Assembly: GCF_014207905.1 (NCBI RefSeq)
Contig: NZ_JACHLB010000001.1
Location: 1,304,723 to 1,368,722, forward strand
DNA: 64,000 nt
Origin: Flavobacterium notoginsengisoli
GTDB taxonomy: Bacteria > Bacteroidota > Bacteroidia > Flavobacteriales > Flavobacteriaceae
Direction of reading: 5' to 3'
Below are positions 9,208 through 21,000 of the stretch, in pieces. The translations under genes and the position numbers were made by a program. Position 1 is the first letter of the stretch. Each line of letters opens with the position of its first letter. The notes beneath the pieces were generated by a model, which did not search any database, was not told the DNA's origin, and worked only from the letters and a program-made list of their open reading frames with translations.

Positions 9208-11217
9208 ATGAAACTTAAAAAAATAATTTTAATCGTTTTGCTGTGTAGCTTCTTTCTAAATGTAAATGCTCAAAATCCATTTACAAATATGAATGTAAAA
9301 TATGCAGATAAAAAATATGAGGAATACGCTTACGCGGATGCCATAAAAGCATATGAAAGTGTAATAGAAAAAGAAAGTAATAACGAAGGAGTCGTAAAGC
9401 GTCTGGCAAATTCGTATTATTTTAATGGAGAATTGACAAGTGCCTTAAAATGGTATGAACAATTATTTTTAATTAATGAAGACCAAGAAGCAGAATATTT
9501 TTACCGTTATGCACAATGTTTAAAATCTGCGGGTAATTATCGTAAATCGGATGAAGTTTTAGAAAAATTCAATAAAAAAGCTGCAACAGAAAAAAGATCG
9601 GATCTAATTAGAAATGATAAAAATTATCTGGAAATAATAAAAGAAAATTCTGGAAGATTCCAAATAGCAGATGCAGGAGTTAATTCTCGTTTTTCAGATT
9701 ATGGAAGTACAGTTTATAACAACAAAATAATTTTTACTTCTGCTCGCGATACAGGAGGAGTTGTTAAAGCTAATTTTCAATGGACAAACAGATCTTTCTC
9801 GAGATTATACAGTGCAGTTTTAATGCCAGACGGAAGTATTGGAAAACCGGAACTTTTTATAAAAAGGAAAAAAGATAAATTCAATGAGTCTACTCCAATT
9901 TTTACAAAAGATGGAAGAACAATGTATTTCACAAGAAATAATTTCACGGATGGAAAAAGAGGACAAAATGATAAAAATGTTACGCTTTTAAAATTATACA
10001 AAGCAGATTTGATTGATGATGAATGGAAGAACATTAGAGAACTTCCTTTTAACAGCGATCAATATAGTACTGCACATCCTGCTTTAAGCATGGATGAAAA
10101 ATTCTTGTATTTCGCTTCTGATATGCCAGGAACATTAGGTCAATCAGATATTTATAAAGTGGCAATTAATGAAGATGGTTCTTTTGGAACACCAGAAAAT
10201 TTAGGACCAGAAATTAATACAGAAGGTAGAGAAACATTTCCTTTTATTTCTGGAGATAATGAACTTTATTTTGCTTCAGACGGGCGTCCTGGTTTAGGCG
10301 GTCTGGATATTTTTGCTTCAAGAATAAAAGCAAACGGAACTTATGATGAAGTTTTAAACGTTGGTGAACCTGTAAATAGTAAACAAGATGATTTTGCTTT
10401 CAGTATTGATAGCAGAACCAGAAGCGGTTATTTTTCTTCAAACAGACAAAACAGTTTAGGTTTAGATGATATTTATAGATTTACAGAAACGAGAAGATTA
10501 ATTTGCGAACAGAATTTAAGCGGTACAGTAACCGATTCAGAATCAAATGCAGTCCTTGCCAATACAGCTTTAACTTTATTCAACGAAAAATTTGATCCAG
10601 TTGGTACAATCACGACAGACGAAAAAGGAAATTATGTTTTCCCAGCTGTAAAATGTGGTAAAAAATATACTATTCGAACTTCAAAAACAGATTACAATGC
10701 CAAAGAAGTTTCTGTAAATATTTTAAGAGATCAACAAACCACTTTAATGATTGCATTAAATAAAGTATTTGTTCCTTTAACAGCAAAAACGGTTGCAATT
10801 AAAAAAGTTGCTATTAGTCCAGTAAAACTTGCTTCTATGAAAGTTGGGGTTGATGTCGCAAAACTTTTAAACCTTCCGATGAACTTTTTTGATTTAGGAA
10901 AAGCGACCATAAAAAAGACTTCAGAGCCTCAATTGATGAAAGTGGTGAATCTTTTAAAAGAATATCCAGACATGAAACTTGATATTCGTTCTCATACAGA
11001 CAGTCGTTCTTCTTCAGAAAGCAATCAAATTCTTTCGGACATGAGAGCGTTGTCAACAAAAAAATGGCTAGTGCAAAAAGGAATTAGTGAAGACAGATTA
11101 ACTGCCAAAGGTTATGGAGAAACACAATTAGTAAATAAATGTGCAGATGGTGTGAAATGTACCGAAAAAGAACATATGCAAAATAGACGAAGTGAGTTTA
11201 TCATTGTTGCCATGTAA
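9208..11217 (+). CDS. OmpA-family lipid/peptidoglycan-anchoring protein with TPR and PD40 repeats
   Basis: A 669-residue exported protein (signal peptide to about residue 21, ending NVNAQ). Order of domains: TPR-like helices (about 30-130), PD40/WD40-like beta-propeller repeats (about 165-430, with repeated FASD and SDxYK segments), a carboxypeptidase-regulatory-like beta domain (about 435-520), and an OmpA C-terminal peptidoglycan-binding domain (about 560-669). The last contains the D-x-R-S-H-T-D-S-R segment, an SDMRA motif and NRRSEF. This layout is common beside PorP/SprF genes in Bacteroidota and resembles PorE, a T9SS periplasmic component. The gene is 8 nt after the SprF-like gene, so the three genes form an adhesin export unit. 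The role as a peptidoglycan anchor for the export partner is inferred from this context. Confidence 0.85.
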   Translation: MKLKKIILIVLLCSFFLNVNAQNPFTNMNVKYADKKYEEYAYADAIKAYESVIEKESNNEGVVKRLANSYYFNGELTSALKWYEQLFLINEDQEAEYFYRYAQCLKSAGNYRKSDEVLEKFNKKAATEKRSDLIRNDKNYLEIIKENSGRFQIADAGVNSRFSDYGSTVYNNKIIFTSARDTGGVVKANFQWTNRSFSRLYSAVLMPDGSIGKPELFIKRKKDKFNESTPIFTKDGRTMYFTRNNFTDGKRGQNDKNVTLLKLYKADLIDDEWKNIRELPFNSDQYSTAHPALSMDEKFLYFASDMPGTLGQSDIYKVAINEDGSFGTPENLGPEINTEGRETFPFISGDNELYFASDGRPGLGGLDIFASRIKANGTYDEVLNVGEPVNSKQDDFAFSIDSRTRSGYFSSNRQNSLGLDDIYRFTETRRLICEQNLSGTVTDSESNAVLANTALTLFNEKFDPVGTITTDEKGNYVFPAVKCGKKYTIRTSKTDYNAKEVSVNILRDQQTTLMIALNKVFVPLTAKTVAIKKVAISPVKLASMKVGVDVAKLLNLPMNFFDLGKATIKKTSEPQLMKVVNLLKEYPDMKLDIRSHTDSRSSSESNQILSDMRALSTKKWLVQKGISEDRLTAKGYGETQLVNKCADGVKCTEKEHMQNRRSEFIIVAM

Positions 11218-11239
11218 AATGCACTTTTTATAAAATTTT

Positions 11240-11282
11240 AAAACCCTTTTCTTAATAATCAGAAAAGGGTTTTTATTTTTTT
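11240..11282 (+). terminator. Rho-independent terminator after the OmpA-family gene
   Basis: A 12-bp perfect stem (AAACCCTTTTCT at 11241-11252, AGAAAAGGGTTT at 11261-11272) with an 8-nt loop is followed by a T-rich run. It closes the adhesin-sprF-ompA unit. Confidence 0.85.
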
Positions 11283-11533
11283 AATATTTATAGAAAAATA
11301 TCTCTCCAATAAACAACTTCAACTAATTGGTATTGAAATATTTGTAAACGTTAAAAAATCAAATTTTCATCAAAAAACAATTCTAAAAAAAATCATTCTT
11401 TACGTTATAATTTTGAAATTTTGAATTTTGATGTATTATGTTTAAAATGAATTAGTTGTGTTTTAAAAAATCGATTTCGTTGCCGATTGTGTTTGTTTTT
11501 GTTTTAACTTTATAAATCTAAAAATTTTTCATT
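11283..11533. other. AT-rich intergenic region upstream of the CBS gene
   Basis: The gene-free stretch 11218-11533 holds the terminator just listed and then very AT-rich DNA with no convincing reading frame. Near its end, TAACTTTA (about 30 nt before the CBS start) is one base off the Bacteroidetes -7 consensus TAnnTTTG, with TTG triplets 20-30 nt further up. It is a plausible but weak promoter. Nothing else is seen. Confidence 0.4.
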
Positions 11534-11959
11534 ATGACTGTAGATCAAATACTTAAAGCAAAAGGAAGAAATGTCTATTCGATTTTCTCTAATTTAACGG
11601 TTTATGATGCCTTAAAGGTAATGGGAGAAAAGAATATTGGAGCAATTTTAATTATTGATAATGGAGTTTTAAAGGGAATATTGTCCGAAAGAGACTATGC
11701 CCGTAAAATTGTCCTAAAGGATAAATCTTCTAAAGAAACTTTGGTAAATGAGATTATGGAAAGTAATGTTTTTACAGTAAAACTTTCAGATAATCTTGAA
11801 GATTGTATGCAATTGATGAGTGAAAAAAGAATACGACACCTGCCAGTTGTAGAAGATGAAACAGTTGTTGGAATAATTTCAATCAGCGATGTAGTTAAGG
11901 CGATTATAGAAACTCAAAAAGATACTATTCAGCATTTGAATTCTTATATTTCTCAATAA
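11534..11959 (+). CDS. Two-CBS-domain protein
   Basis: A 141-residue cytosolic protein made of two CBS domains (about 10-65 and 75-130) with nothing else attached. Typical CBS features are seen: GAILIIDNGVLKGILSERDYARK in pieces near residue 40, and RIRHLPVVEDETVVGIISISDV near residue 97. Such pairs bind adenine nucleotides and act as energy or ligand sensors for other proteins. It stands alone, with terminators on both sides, so its partner cannot be guessed. The family assignment is firm; the function is not known. Confidence 0.88.
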   Translation: MTVDQILKAKGRNVYSIFSNLTVYDALKVMGEKNIGAILIIDNGVLKGILSERDYARKIVLKDKSSKETLVNEIMESNVFTVKLSDNLEDCMQLMSEKRIRHLPVVEDETVVGIISISDVVKAIIETQKDTIQHLNSYISQ

Positions 11960-11991
11960 AAAGGAAATAAAAACAATAAAAATTTAAAACG

Positions 11992-12018
11992 AGTCCAATT
12001 TCTATTGGACTTTTTTTA
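11992..12018 (+). terminator. Terminator after the CBS gene
   Basis: A perfect 8-bp stem AGTCCAAT / ATTGGACT with loop TTCT is followed by eight T. Confidence 0.85.
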
Positions 12019-12081
12019 TTTCTGAAAATGGATTTTCAGAAAAGAAAGTATTAAAAAGACTCCTTTTTCCAACAAGACTTA

Positions 12082-12089
12082 TATCTTTG
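12082..12089 (+). promoter_or_regulatory. Probable -7 promoter element of maeB
   Basis: TATCTTTG matches the Bacteroidetes consensus TAnnTTTG and lies 24 nt before the maeB ATG. No TTG is present at the ideal -33 spacing. Confidence 0.5.
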
Positions 12090-12113
12090 TAAGCTAGAAT
12101 AAAAGCTAAAATA

Positions 12114-14405
12114 ATGAATAAAGAGAGTAAAAAAAGAGAAGCGTTACTGTACCATTCAGAACCGACTCCAGGAAAAATTCAGGTAGTTCCAACAAAAAAA
12201 TATGCAACCCAGAGAGACTTATCATTGGCTTATTCGCCAGGAGTTGCAGAACCATGTTTAGCAATTGCAGAAAACATTGAAGACGTTTATAAATATACAG
12301 CAAAAGGAAATTTAGTAGCCGTAATTTCAAACGGTACAGCAGTTTTAGGACTTGGAGATATTGGTCCAGAAGCAGGAAAACCTGTTATGGAAGGAAAAGG
12401 TTTATTGTTTAAAATTTTCTCTGATATTGATGTTTTCGACATTGAAGTAGATACTAAAAATGTTGAAGAATTTATTCAAACTGTAAAAAATATTGCTCCA
12501 ACTTTTGGTGGAATCAATCTTGAGGATATCAAAGCTCCTGAATCTTTTGAAATAGAAAGAAGATTAATCGAAGAATTGGATATTCCAGTAATGCACGATG
12601 ACCAGCATGGAACAGCAATTATTTCTTCTGCAGCTTTAATCAATGCATTAGAATTGGCAGGAAAAAAAGCCGAAGATGTAAAAATGGTAGTTTCAGGAGC
12701 AGGATCGGCAGCAATTGCTTGTACAGATTTATATGTTTCTTTAGGAGTAAAAGTTGAAAACATTTTAATGTTTAATAGTAAAGGACTTTTAACAAAAGAT
12801 AATCCTTCGCTTTCAGATCTTCAATTGAAATATGCAATTGATGGCGCAAAAATAGATTTGGCAGAAGCTGTAAAAGGAGCAGATGTTTTCATCGGACTTT
12901 CTTCGGGAAATATTCTTTCTCCAGAAATGTTGCTTTCTATGGAAAAAAGCCCAATTGTTTTTGCAATGGCAAATCCAAATCCAGAAATCGATTATAATCT
13001 TGCTGTCGAAACTCGTAAAGATGTTATTATGGCGACAGGACGTTCAGATTTTCCTAATCAGGTAAACAACGTTTTAGGTTTTCCATATATTTTTAGAGGA
13101 GCGTTAGACGTTAGAGCAAGAAAAATTAACGAAGAAATGAAAATGGCGGCTGTAAAAGCTTTGGCCATTTTAGCAAAAGAACCAGTTCCAGAGCAGGTTA
13201 ACGTTGCTTACGGAGCTACAAAATTAGGTTTCGGACAAGAATATATTATTCCAAAACCATTCGATCCTAGATTGATTACCGTTGTGGCACCTGCAGTTGC
13301 AAAAGCTGCAATGGAATCTGGAGTAGCAAAAAATCCTATTACAGACTGGGTTGCTTATGAAGATAAACTTCGTGAGCGCATGGGTAATGATAATAAAATG
13401 GTGCGTTTAATTACAAACCGTGCAAAATTAGATCCAAAGAAAATTGTTTTTGCAGAAGCAGACCAATTAAATGTATTAAAAGCAGCTCAAATTGTTTATG
13501 AAGATGGAATTGGATTCCCAATTTTATTAGGAAACAAAGAGCAGATTTTAGAACTAAAAGAAGAGTTAGGTTTTGATGCAGACCTTGAAATCATTGATCC
13601 TAAAACTGATGAAGAAGCAGAAAGACGTAACCGATTTGCAAAATCATTTTGGGAAACAAGAGGACGAAGAGGAGTTTCTAAATTAGATGCCGAAAAGTTC
13701 ATGCGCGAAAGAAACTATTTTGCAGCTATGATGGTTAATGAAGGCGAAGCAGATGCTGTTGTTACTGGACATTCAAGGAGTTATCCTTCTGTTGTGAAAC
13801 CGATGATGCAATTAATTCCGAAGGCACAAAATGCATCTCTTATTGCAACGGCAAACATGATGCTAACTTCACGCGGGCCAATGTTTTTATCAGACACTGC
13901 AATCAACATTAATCCATCTGCACAAGATTTGGTTAATATTGCAATTATGACTTCTAAAACGGCAAGAATGTTCGGAATTGAGCCTGTTATTGCAATGGTT
14001 TCTTTCTCAAACTTTGGTTCTTCAACTAGCGAAAGCGCTTCAAAAGTTAGAGAAGCAGTTGCTTATTTACACAAAAATCACCCAGAAATGATTGTTGATG
14101 GAGAGATTCAGGCAGATTTTGCTTTAAATCAAGAAATGCTTGAAGAGAAATTCCCATTCTCAAAACTGGCTGGTAAAAAAGTAAATACTTTGATTTTTCC
14201 TAATCTTGAATCTGCAAATATCACTTACAAATTGTTAAAAGAATTGTACAAAGTGAATTCTATTGGACCAATTATGATGGGTATGGGGAAACCAGTTCAC
14301 ATTTTCCAATTAGGTGCAAGCGTAGAAGAAATGGTCAATATGGCTGCCATTGCAGTAATTGATGCGCAAGAAAAAGAAAGTAAAAAGAATAAAATAGCAC
14401 AATAA
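12114..14405 (+). CDS. maeB: NADP-dependent malic enzyme with C-terminal phosphotransacetylase-like domain
   Basis: A 763-residue protein of the MaeB type: an N-terminal malic enzyme domain (about 15-150, with [12 protein letters not shown] and the [10 protein letters not shown] motif), an NAD(P)-binding Rossmann domain (about 160-400, with the nucleotide loop [10 protein letters not shown]), and a phosphate acetyl/butyryltransferase-like domain (about 430-755). It oxidatively decarboxylates malate to pyruvate with reduction of NADP. In related enzymes the C-terminal domain is regulatory and senses acetyl-CoA. The length is usual for the two-domain class. The gene is alone between a terminator and ruvA, with its own -7 element. 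The second ATG-initiated frames inside it are shadows. Confidence 0.95.
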   Translation: MNKESKKREALLYHSEPTPGKIQVVPTKKYATQRDLSLAYSPGVAEPCLAIAENIEDVYKYTAKGNLVAVISNGTAVLGLGDIGPEAGKPVMEGKGLLFKIFSDIDVFDIEVDTKNVEEFIQTVKNIAPTFGGINLEDIKAPESFEIERRLIEELDIPVMHDDQHGTAIISSAALINALELAGKKAEDVKMVVSGAGSAAIACTDLYVSLGVKVENILMFNSKGLLTKDNPSLSDLQLKYAIDGAKIDLAEAVKGADVFIGLSSGNILSPEMLLSMEKSPIVFAMANPNPEIDYNLAVETRKDVIMATGRSDFPNQVNNVLGFPYIFRGALDVRARKINEEMKMAAVKALAILAKEPVPEQVNVAYGATKLGFGQEYIIPKPFDPRLITVVAPAVAKAAMESGVAKNPITDWVAYEDKLRERMGNDNKMVRLITNRAKLDPKKIVFAEADQLNVLKAAQIVYEDGIGFPILLGNKEQILELKEELGFDADLEIIDPKTDEEAERRNRFAKSFWETRGRRGVSKLDAEKFMRERNYFAAMMVNEGEADAVVTGHSRSYPSVVKPMMQLIPKAQNASLIATANMMLTSRGPMFLSDTAININPSAQDLVNIAIMTSKTARMFGIEPVIAMVSFSNFGSSTSESASKVREAVAYLHKNHPEMIVDGEIQADFALNQEMLEEKFPFSKLAGKKVNTLIFPNLESANITYKLLKELYKVNSIGPIMMGMGKPVHIFQLGASVEEMVNMAAIAVIDAQEKESKKNKIAQ

Positions 14406-14429
14406 GCGTTCTAAAAGGATTGGGCAAAT

Positions 14430-14463
14430 TTGTCGTAGTTTTATGGCATTTTTGTTATATTTG
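14430..14463 (+). promoter_or_regulatory. Promoter of ruvA (TTG-N23-TATATTTG)
   Basis: TTG at 14430-14432 and TATATTTG at 14456-14463 fit the Bacteroidetes sigma factor consensus, with the -7 element 19 nt before the ruvA ATG. Confidence 0.6.
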
Positions 14464-14482
14464 ATACTAAGAAATTACATTT

Positions 14483-15064
14483 ATGATAGCACATTTGCAA
14501 GGCAAATTAGTAGAAAAAAATCCTACAGAGGTTGTAATTGATTGTGGAGGTGTTGGTTATCAGGTAAATATATCCCTGCATACCTTCTCCTTAATTCCAA
14601 ATTCTGAAAATATAAAACTGTATACGCATCTTCAAATTAAAGAAGATGCGCATACTTTATATGGTTTTGCCGAAAAATCAGAAAGAGAAATTTTCAGAAT
14701 GCTAATTTCCGTTTCAGGAATTGGAGCAGGAATAGCTCGAACGATGCTTTCGTCGATAGAACCAAAACAAATTATTAATGCCATTGCATCTGGAGATGTT
14801 GGTTTAATACAGTCTATCAAAGGGATAGGGAACAAAACAGCACAAAGAGTTATACTTGATTTAAAGGATAAAGTTGTTAAATTATATGATTTGGACGAAG
14901 TTTTTGCTGTTCAAAACAATAGAAATCGAGATGAAGCGTTATCTGCTCTAGAAGTATTAGGTTTTGTTCGAAAAGCTTCTGAAAAAGTAGTTGAAAAGAT
15001 TGTAAAAGAAGATCCAGAAGCTACTGTAGAAACAATCATCAAAAAGGCTTTAAAAAGCTTATAA
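14483..15064 (+). CDS. ruvA: Holliday junction branch migration protein RuvA
   Basis: A 193-residue protein of full family length. It has the N-terminal OB-fold (MIAHLQGKLVEKNPTEVVID, with GVGYQVNIS), the central tandem helix-hairpin-helix region (VSGIGAGIARTML near 74 and IKGIGNKTAQRVILDL near 113) and the flexible-linked C-terminal domain III (about 145-193) that contacts RuvB. RuvA tetramers hold Holliday junctions so that the RuvB motor can migrate them. sprA starts 24 nt downstream, so the two are probably cotranscribed. Confidence 0.96.
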   Translation: MIAHLQGKLVEKNPTEVVIDCGGVGYQVNISLHTFSLIPNSENIKLYTHLQIKEDAHTLYGFAEKSEREIFRMLISVSGIGAGIARTMLSSIEPKQIINAIASGDVGLIQSIKGIGNKTAQRVILDLKDKVVKLYDLDEVFAVQNNRNRDEALSALEVLGFVRKASEKVVEKIVKEDPEATVETIIKKALKSL

Positions 15065-15088
15065 ATTCATTTTATATAAAAGAATTCT

Positions 15089-18000
15089 ATGCGTAAAATT
15101 TGTATTTTGTTGCTGGTTTTGCTCTGTGGTACAGTTTTGCGTGCGCAGGTAAATCCGCCAACTCAAGATACAACTAAAACTCAGTTTTCAGTTGGTAAAA
15201 TTGAGCTTGAAGATCCTCCAAGTGTAATGTCGGCTTACCGATATGATCCTATTACCGATCGTTATATTTACACCAATTCGGCAGAGGGCGTTTCTATAAA
15301 CTATCCGCTGATTTTAACTCCAAGAGAATATGAAGATCTACTTCTAAAAGAATCTAGAAGGAATTATTTTAGAAAAAAATCTGATGCAATCGATGGTAAA
15401 AAAACTGGCGCAGAAGCGGCCAAGAAAGATTTGCTTCCAAGATATTATGTAAATTCAAGTTTGTTTGAAAGCATCTTTGGAAGTAATACCATAGATGTAA
15501 AACCTACAGGATCAGTTGAAATGGACTTAGGTTTAAGGTATACAAAACAAGACAATCCTTCTTTCTCTCCAAGAAATAGATCTAGTCTTACTTTCGACTT
15601 CGATCAAAGAATCAGTATGAGTTTGATGGGTAAAATTGGAACTCGTCTTGAAGTTAATGCCAATTACGATACCCAATCAACATTTGCTTTTCAAAACTTA
15701 TTTAAACTTGCTTATACGCCTTCAGAAGATGATATTGTTCAGAAAGTTGAGGTTGGTAATGTTAGCATGCCATTAAATAGTACCTTGATTCGAGGTGCAC
15801 AAAGTTTATTTGGAGTTAAGACACAATTGCAATTTGGTAAAACAACAATTACGGGAGTTTTCTCAGAACAGAAATCTCAAACCAAAAGTATAGTCGCAGA
15901 AAGTGGAGGAACAGTTCAAAACTTTGATTTGTTTGCTTTAGATTATGATAATGATCGACATTTCTTCTTGTCTCAATATTTTAGAAATAAGTATGATGCG
16001 TCTTTACGAAATTATCCTTTAATCGATAGCCGAGTTCAGGTAACTAGAATTGAAGTTTGGGTAACCAATAAGCAAAACAGAGTTACTACTAATAATAACA
16101 ATTTAAGAAATATTATCGCACTTCAGGATTTGGGAGAAGCTCAGATTTCAGGAGTTCCCGATAATGAAGTAGTTGTAATTACTAATCCAACAGGATTTTT
16201 TAATCCTAATACTCTAGATTCTCCAACAGATAATACAAATAATAAATATGATCCTGCGTCAATTGGCAAAGGAGACAGTTATCTGAATAATAATATTAGA
16301 GAAATTGTTACAGCAAAAACAGGATTTAATAATGCAAACGTAGCAGAAGGTACGGATTATTCAATCTTAGAAAATGCTAGAAAATTAACCACTCAAGAAT
16401 ATACTTTTAATCCACAATTAGGATATATCTCGTTACAGCAACGTTTAGCAAATGACGAAATTTTGGCAGTTGCTTTTGAATATACTGTTGGAGGTAAAGT
16501 ATACCAAGTTGGAGAATTTGGAAGTGATGGTGTAGATGCAACGTTAGTTACAGGAAATAATACTAACGGAAATCAAGCAATTGTTACGCAAAGTTTAGTT
16601 TTAAAAATGCTGAAAAGCAGTTTGACAAACGTTAACAATCCAGTTTGGAATTTGATGATGAAAAACGTTTATCAAATTCCACAAGCTTATCAAATTAAGC
16701 AAGAAGATTTTAGACTAAACATTCTTTATACAGATCCTTCACCAATAAATTATATCACGCCTGCAACAGGAAGTACTTTTCCGCCAAACCCTGCTCCAAA
16801 TGATGTGGTAGAAAATACACCTTTATTAAATGTGTTTAATTTAGATCGTTTAAATTATAACAATGATCCACAGACTGGAGGAGATGGTTTCTTCGATTAT
16901 GTTCCTGGAGTAACTGTAGACGTTCAAAATGCCCGAATCATTTTCACGACGAAAGAACCTTTTGGAGAGCTTTTATTTAGAAAATTAAATACAGGATCAG
17001 GAGAAAACTATAACGATCCAGCGACATATAATGCAAATCAGCGTAAATATGTATTCCGAACTATGTATAGAAGCACACAAGCAGGTGCTTTACAAGATAG
17101 TGATAAAAATAAATTCTTATTAAGAGGAAAATACAAATCTTCGGGTAGTAACGGTATTCCTATCGGAGCATTTAACGTTCCTCAAGGATCTGTCGTTGTT
17201 ACAGCTGCGGGAAGAGTTTTAGTTGAAGGAATTGACTATAGTGTCGATTATCAATTAGGAAGAGTTCAGATTCTAGATGCTTCACTTCAAGCTTCAAATA
17301 CACCAATTGAAGTTTCTTTAGAAAACAATTCAATCTTCGGACAGCAGACCAGAAGATTTATGGGATTAAATGTTGAACATAAAATTTCAGATAAATTCGT
17401 TGTCGGAGGAACTTTCTTAAAAATGACAGAACGTCCTTTTACACAAAAATCTAGTTACGGACAAGAATCTGTAAACAATACTATTTTTGGTTTCAACGGA
17501 AATTATGCAACCGAAGTTCCATTTTTGACAAGATTGGCTAATAAACTTCCAAACATCGATACCGATGTTCCTTCTAATCTTTCTATTCGAGGAGAGGTTG
17601 CCTTTTTAAAACCAGACGCCCCAAAAGCTAGTGATTTTGAAGGAGAAGCAACTATTTACATAGACGACTTTGAAGGTTCGCAAACAACAATAGATATGCG
17701 ATCTGCTTATGCTTGGAGTTTGGCTTCAACACCGTTTATCAATTCAGCAACAGATAATACTTTTAACGCAGGTTCAAATACATTAGCATACGGGTTTAAA
17801 CGTGCAAAATTAGCTTGGTATACTATTGACCCTATCTTTTACACATCGAAACCATCAGGGATTTCAAATGATGATTTGTCGTTCAATACAACAAGAAGAA
17901 TTTACAGTAGAGAACTTTATCCGAATACAGATATCGCTCAAGGACAAATTCAAGTTATAAATACACTTGATTTATCATACTATCCATCAGATAGAGGACC

Positions 18001-21000
18001 TTACAATAATAATCCGGACTTTTCATTAACCAATCCTTCTACAAATTTTGGAGGTATTATGCGTGCTTTGAATTCAACAAATTTTGAACAAGGAAACGTA
18101 GAATATATTCAGTTTTGGGTGCTTGACCCGTACGTAGGAAATGGAGAAGCACAAGCAAGTAATACAGGAAAAATCTATTTTAACCTAGGAGAAATTTCGG
18201 AAGATATATTAAAAGACGAAAGAAAGCAATATGAAAACGGATTAGGGCCAGGTCAAATTATGGTAAATCCGCAACCACAATGGGGAGATGTTCCAGCATC
18301 TCAATCTTTGATTTATGCATTTGATACCAATCCGGAAAATCGTAAAAATCAAGATGTTGGTTTAGATGGTCTTCCAAGTTCTAGAGAAGGTGCGGTTTAC
18401 ACGAACTATGCTGCTGAAAATGACCCAGCTGCAGATGACTATACGTATTATTTAAATACTGACGGAGGTGTTCTAAATCGTTATAAAAATTACAACGGTA
18501 CAGAAAATAACTCAGCAGTTAGTGTAGATGATCCAAATCGCGGTTCTACGACGCTTCCTGATGTTGAAGATATCAATCGTGACAACACCATGAGTACTAT
18601 TAATGCTTATTATGAATATAGCATTGAAATGAGACCGGGAATGCAGATTGGAGAAAACTACATTACTGACATTCGTGAACCAGAAGATATCGGAAATGTT
18701 GAATTGCCAAACGGATCGACTACGCGTGCAAGATGGATTCAATTTAAAATTCCAGTTTCTCAGCCTAAAAATACGATTGGTAATATTACCGATTTTAGAT
18801 CGATTCGTTTTATGAGAATGTTCATGACTGGATTTAATGATCAAATGACGGTTCGTTTTGGAGCTTTAGATTTGGTACGAGGAGAGTGGAGAAGATATAC
18901 AGGAACACTAGATGCAAACGATACAACTCCTGATGATGACGGAACAGAATTTGATGTGGCAGCAGTTAATATTCAAGAGAATGGAACAAAATGTCCAGTA
19001 AATTATGTTATCCCGCCGGGAGTTCAAAGAGAGCAACTTTACAATAATAATACGATTATTAATCAAAATGAACAATCTTTAGCAGTAAGAATTGGTGGTA
19101 CAGGATTAGAATATCGTGACTCGAGAGCTGTTTTCAAAAATGTGAGTGTAGATATGCGTCAGTACAAGAAACTGAAAATGTTCCTACATGCAGAATCACT
19201 TCCTTATGAAACTCAGCTTGAAAATGATGAAATGGTTGGATTTATTCGTTTCGGTAACGATTTTACACAAAATTTCTATCAAATTGAAATTCCATTAAAA
19301 GTAACACCAACTGGTGGATCTTGTACAATTAGTCCAGATCAGGTTTGGTTGGATCAAAATAATATTGATCTTGCATTGTCTTTGTTAACAGCAATGAAAA
19401 TTAAGGCCATGACGATAGATCCTACTTCTTCAAAAAGAGATATTAATGGTATTTATTACCCTGATGATGATCCTGATGCAAGTGACGGTGATGGTGATAC
19501 TAAATTGAGATTAGGTATAAAAGGAAATCCTAATTTTGGTTTGGTCCGAAACTTAATGGTCGGTGTAAAAAGTACAGCTGAACATAAAAACATAAAAGGA
19601 GAGGTTTGGTTCAATGAGCTTCGTATGTCTGATCTTGAGAACAAAGGTGGTATGGCGGCTCTATTGAATATAGATACCAATATGGCTGATTTTGCAACGT
19701 TATCTGCTTCTGGAAAAAAGAGCACAATAGGTTTTGGTTCTCTGGAACAAGGTGCAAATGAAAGAGATAGAGAAGATATTCAACAATATAATATTGTTAC
19801 TAACATGAATTTAGGAAAATTACTTCCTAAAAAATGGGGAATTAATCTTCCGTTTAATTATGCTATTGGAGAGGAAGTTATTACGCCAGAATATGATCCA
19901 TTCAATCAAGATATTAAACTTAGCCAATTAATTGCTGAAACTACGGATCCAGCTGAAAAAGATAATATTAGAACTCGTGCTGTAGATTACACAAAACGTA
20001 AGAGTATTAACTTTATCGGAGTACGAAAAGATAGAGCATTAGAACAAAAACCTCACGTTTATGATGTGGAGAATTTTACGTTCTCACAATCTTACAATCA
20101 AGTAGAACGACATGATTACGAGGTGGAAAATTATAACGATGAACAATCAAATACGGCTGTTAATTATGCTTATACTTTCCAGCCTAAAGAAGTTGTTCCG
20201 TTTAAAAACAACCAATTCATGAAAAAAAGTGATTATTGGAAAATGTTAAGTGATTTAAATTTTAATTATTTACCATCCAATATTTCTTTTAACAGTAATA
20301 TTTTAAGACAAAGTAATCGCCAGCAATACAGACAGGTTGAGTCTGTAGAAGGAATTGGTTTAGACCCGCTTTATAGAAGGAATTTTGCATTTAATTATCA
20401 ATACGGTTTTGGATTTAATTTGACAAAATCATTGAAATTAAATTATACTGCCGCTTCCAATAATATTGTGAGAAACTTTTTGAATGATGACAACACGCCT
20501 AAAGAAGATTTTAATATTTGGGACGACTATTTTGATATCGGAACGCCAAATCAGCATTTGCAACAGTTGATTGTAAATTATGATATTCCAATTAATAAAA
20601 TTCCAATTTTTAGTTTTATAAAAGCAAACTATTCGTATACTGCAGATTATAACTGGCAGCGATCTTCTACCGCATTTTCTCAATATGTAGAAGATGATAC
20701 AACGTGGAATTTAGGTAATACGATTCAGAATGCCAATTCAAACACGTTTGCGGCAACGTTAAACATGAATTTGCTTTATAAATATTTAGGTTTAACACCT
20801 GGAGGTAAACCTGCTAAGGCAAAGCCAGTTGCACCGCCAAAACCAGGAGAGAAAATTGTAAACACGGCTAAACCAACTGTAAGCAAAAGCCCTTTTTATG
20901 ATGGTTTAATTGGAGTTTTGACTAGTGTTAAAAATGTTCAAATTAATTATACTGAAAACAGCGGAACGGTTTTACCAGGTTATATACCAGGAGTTGGTTT

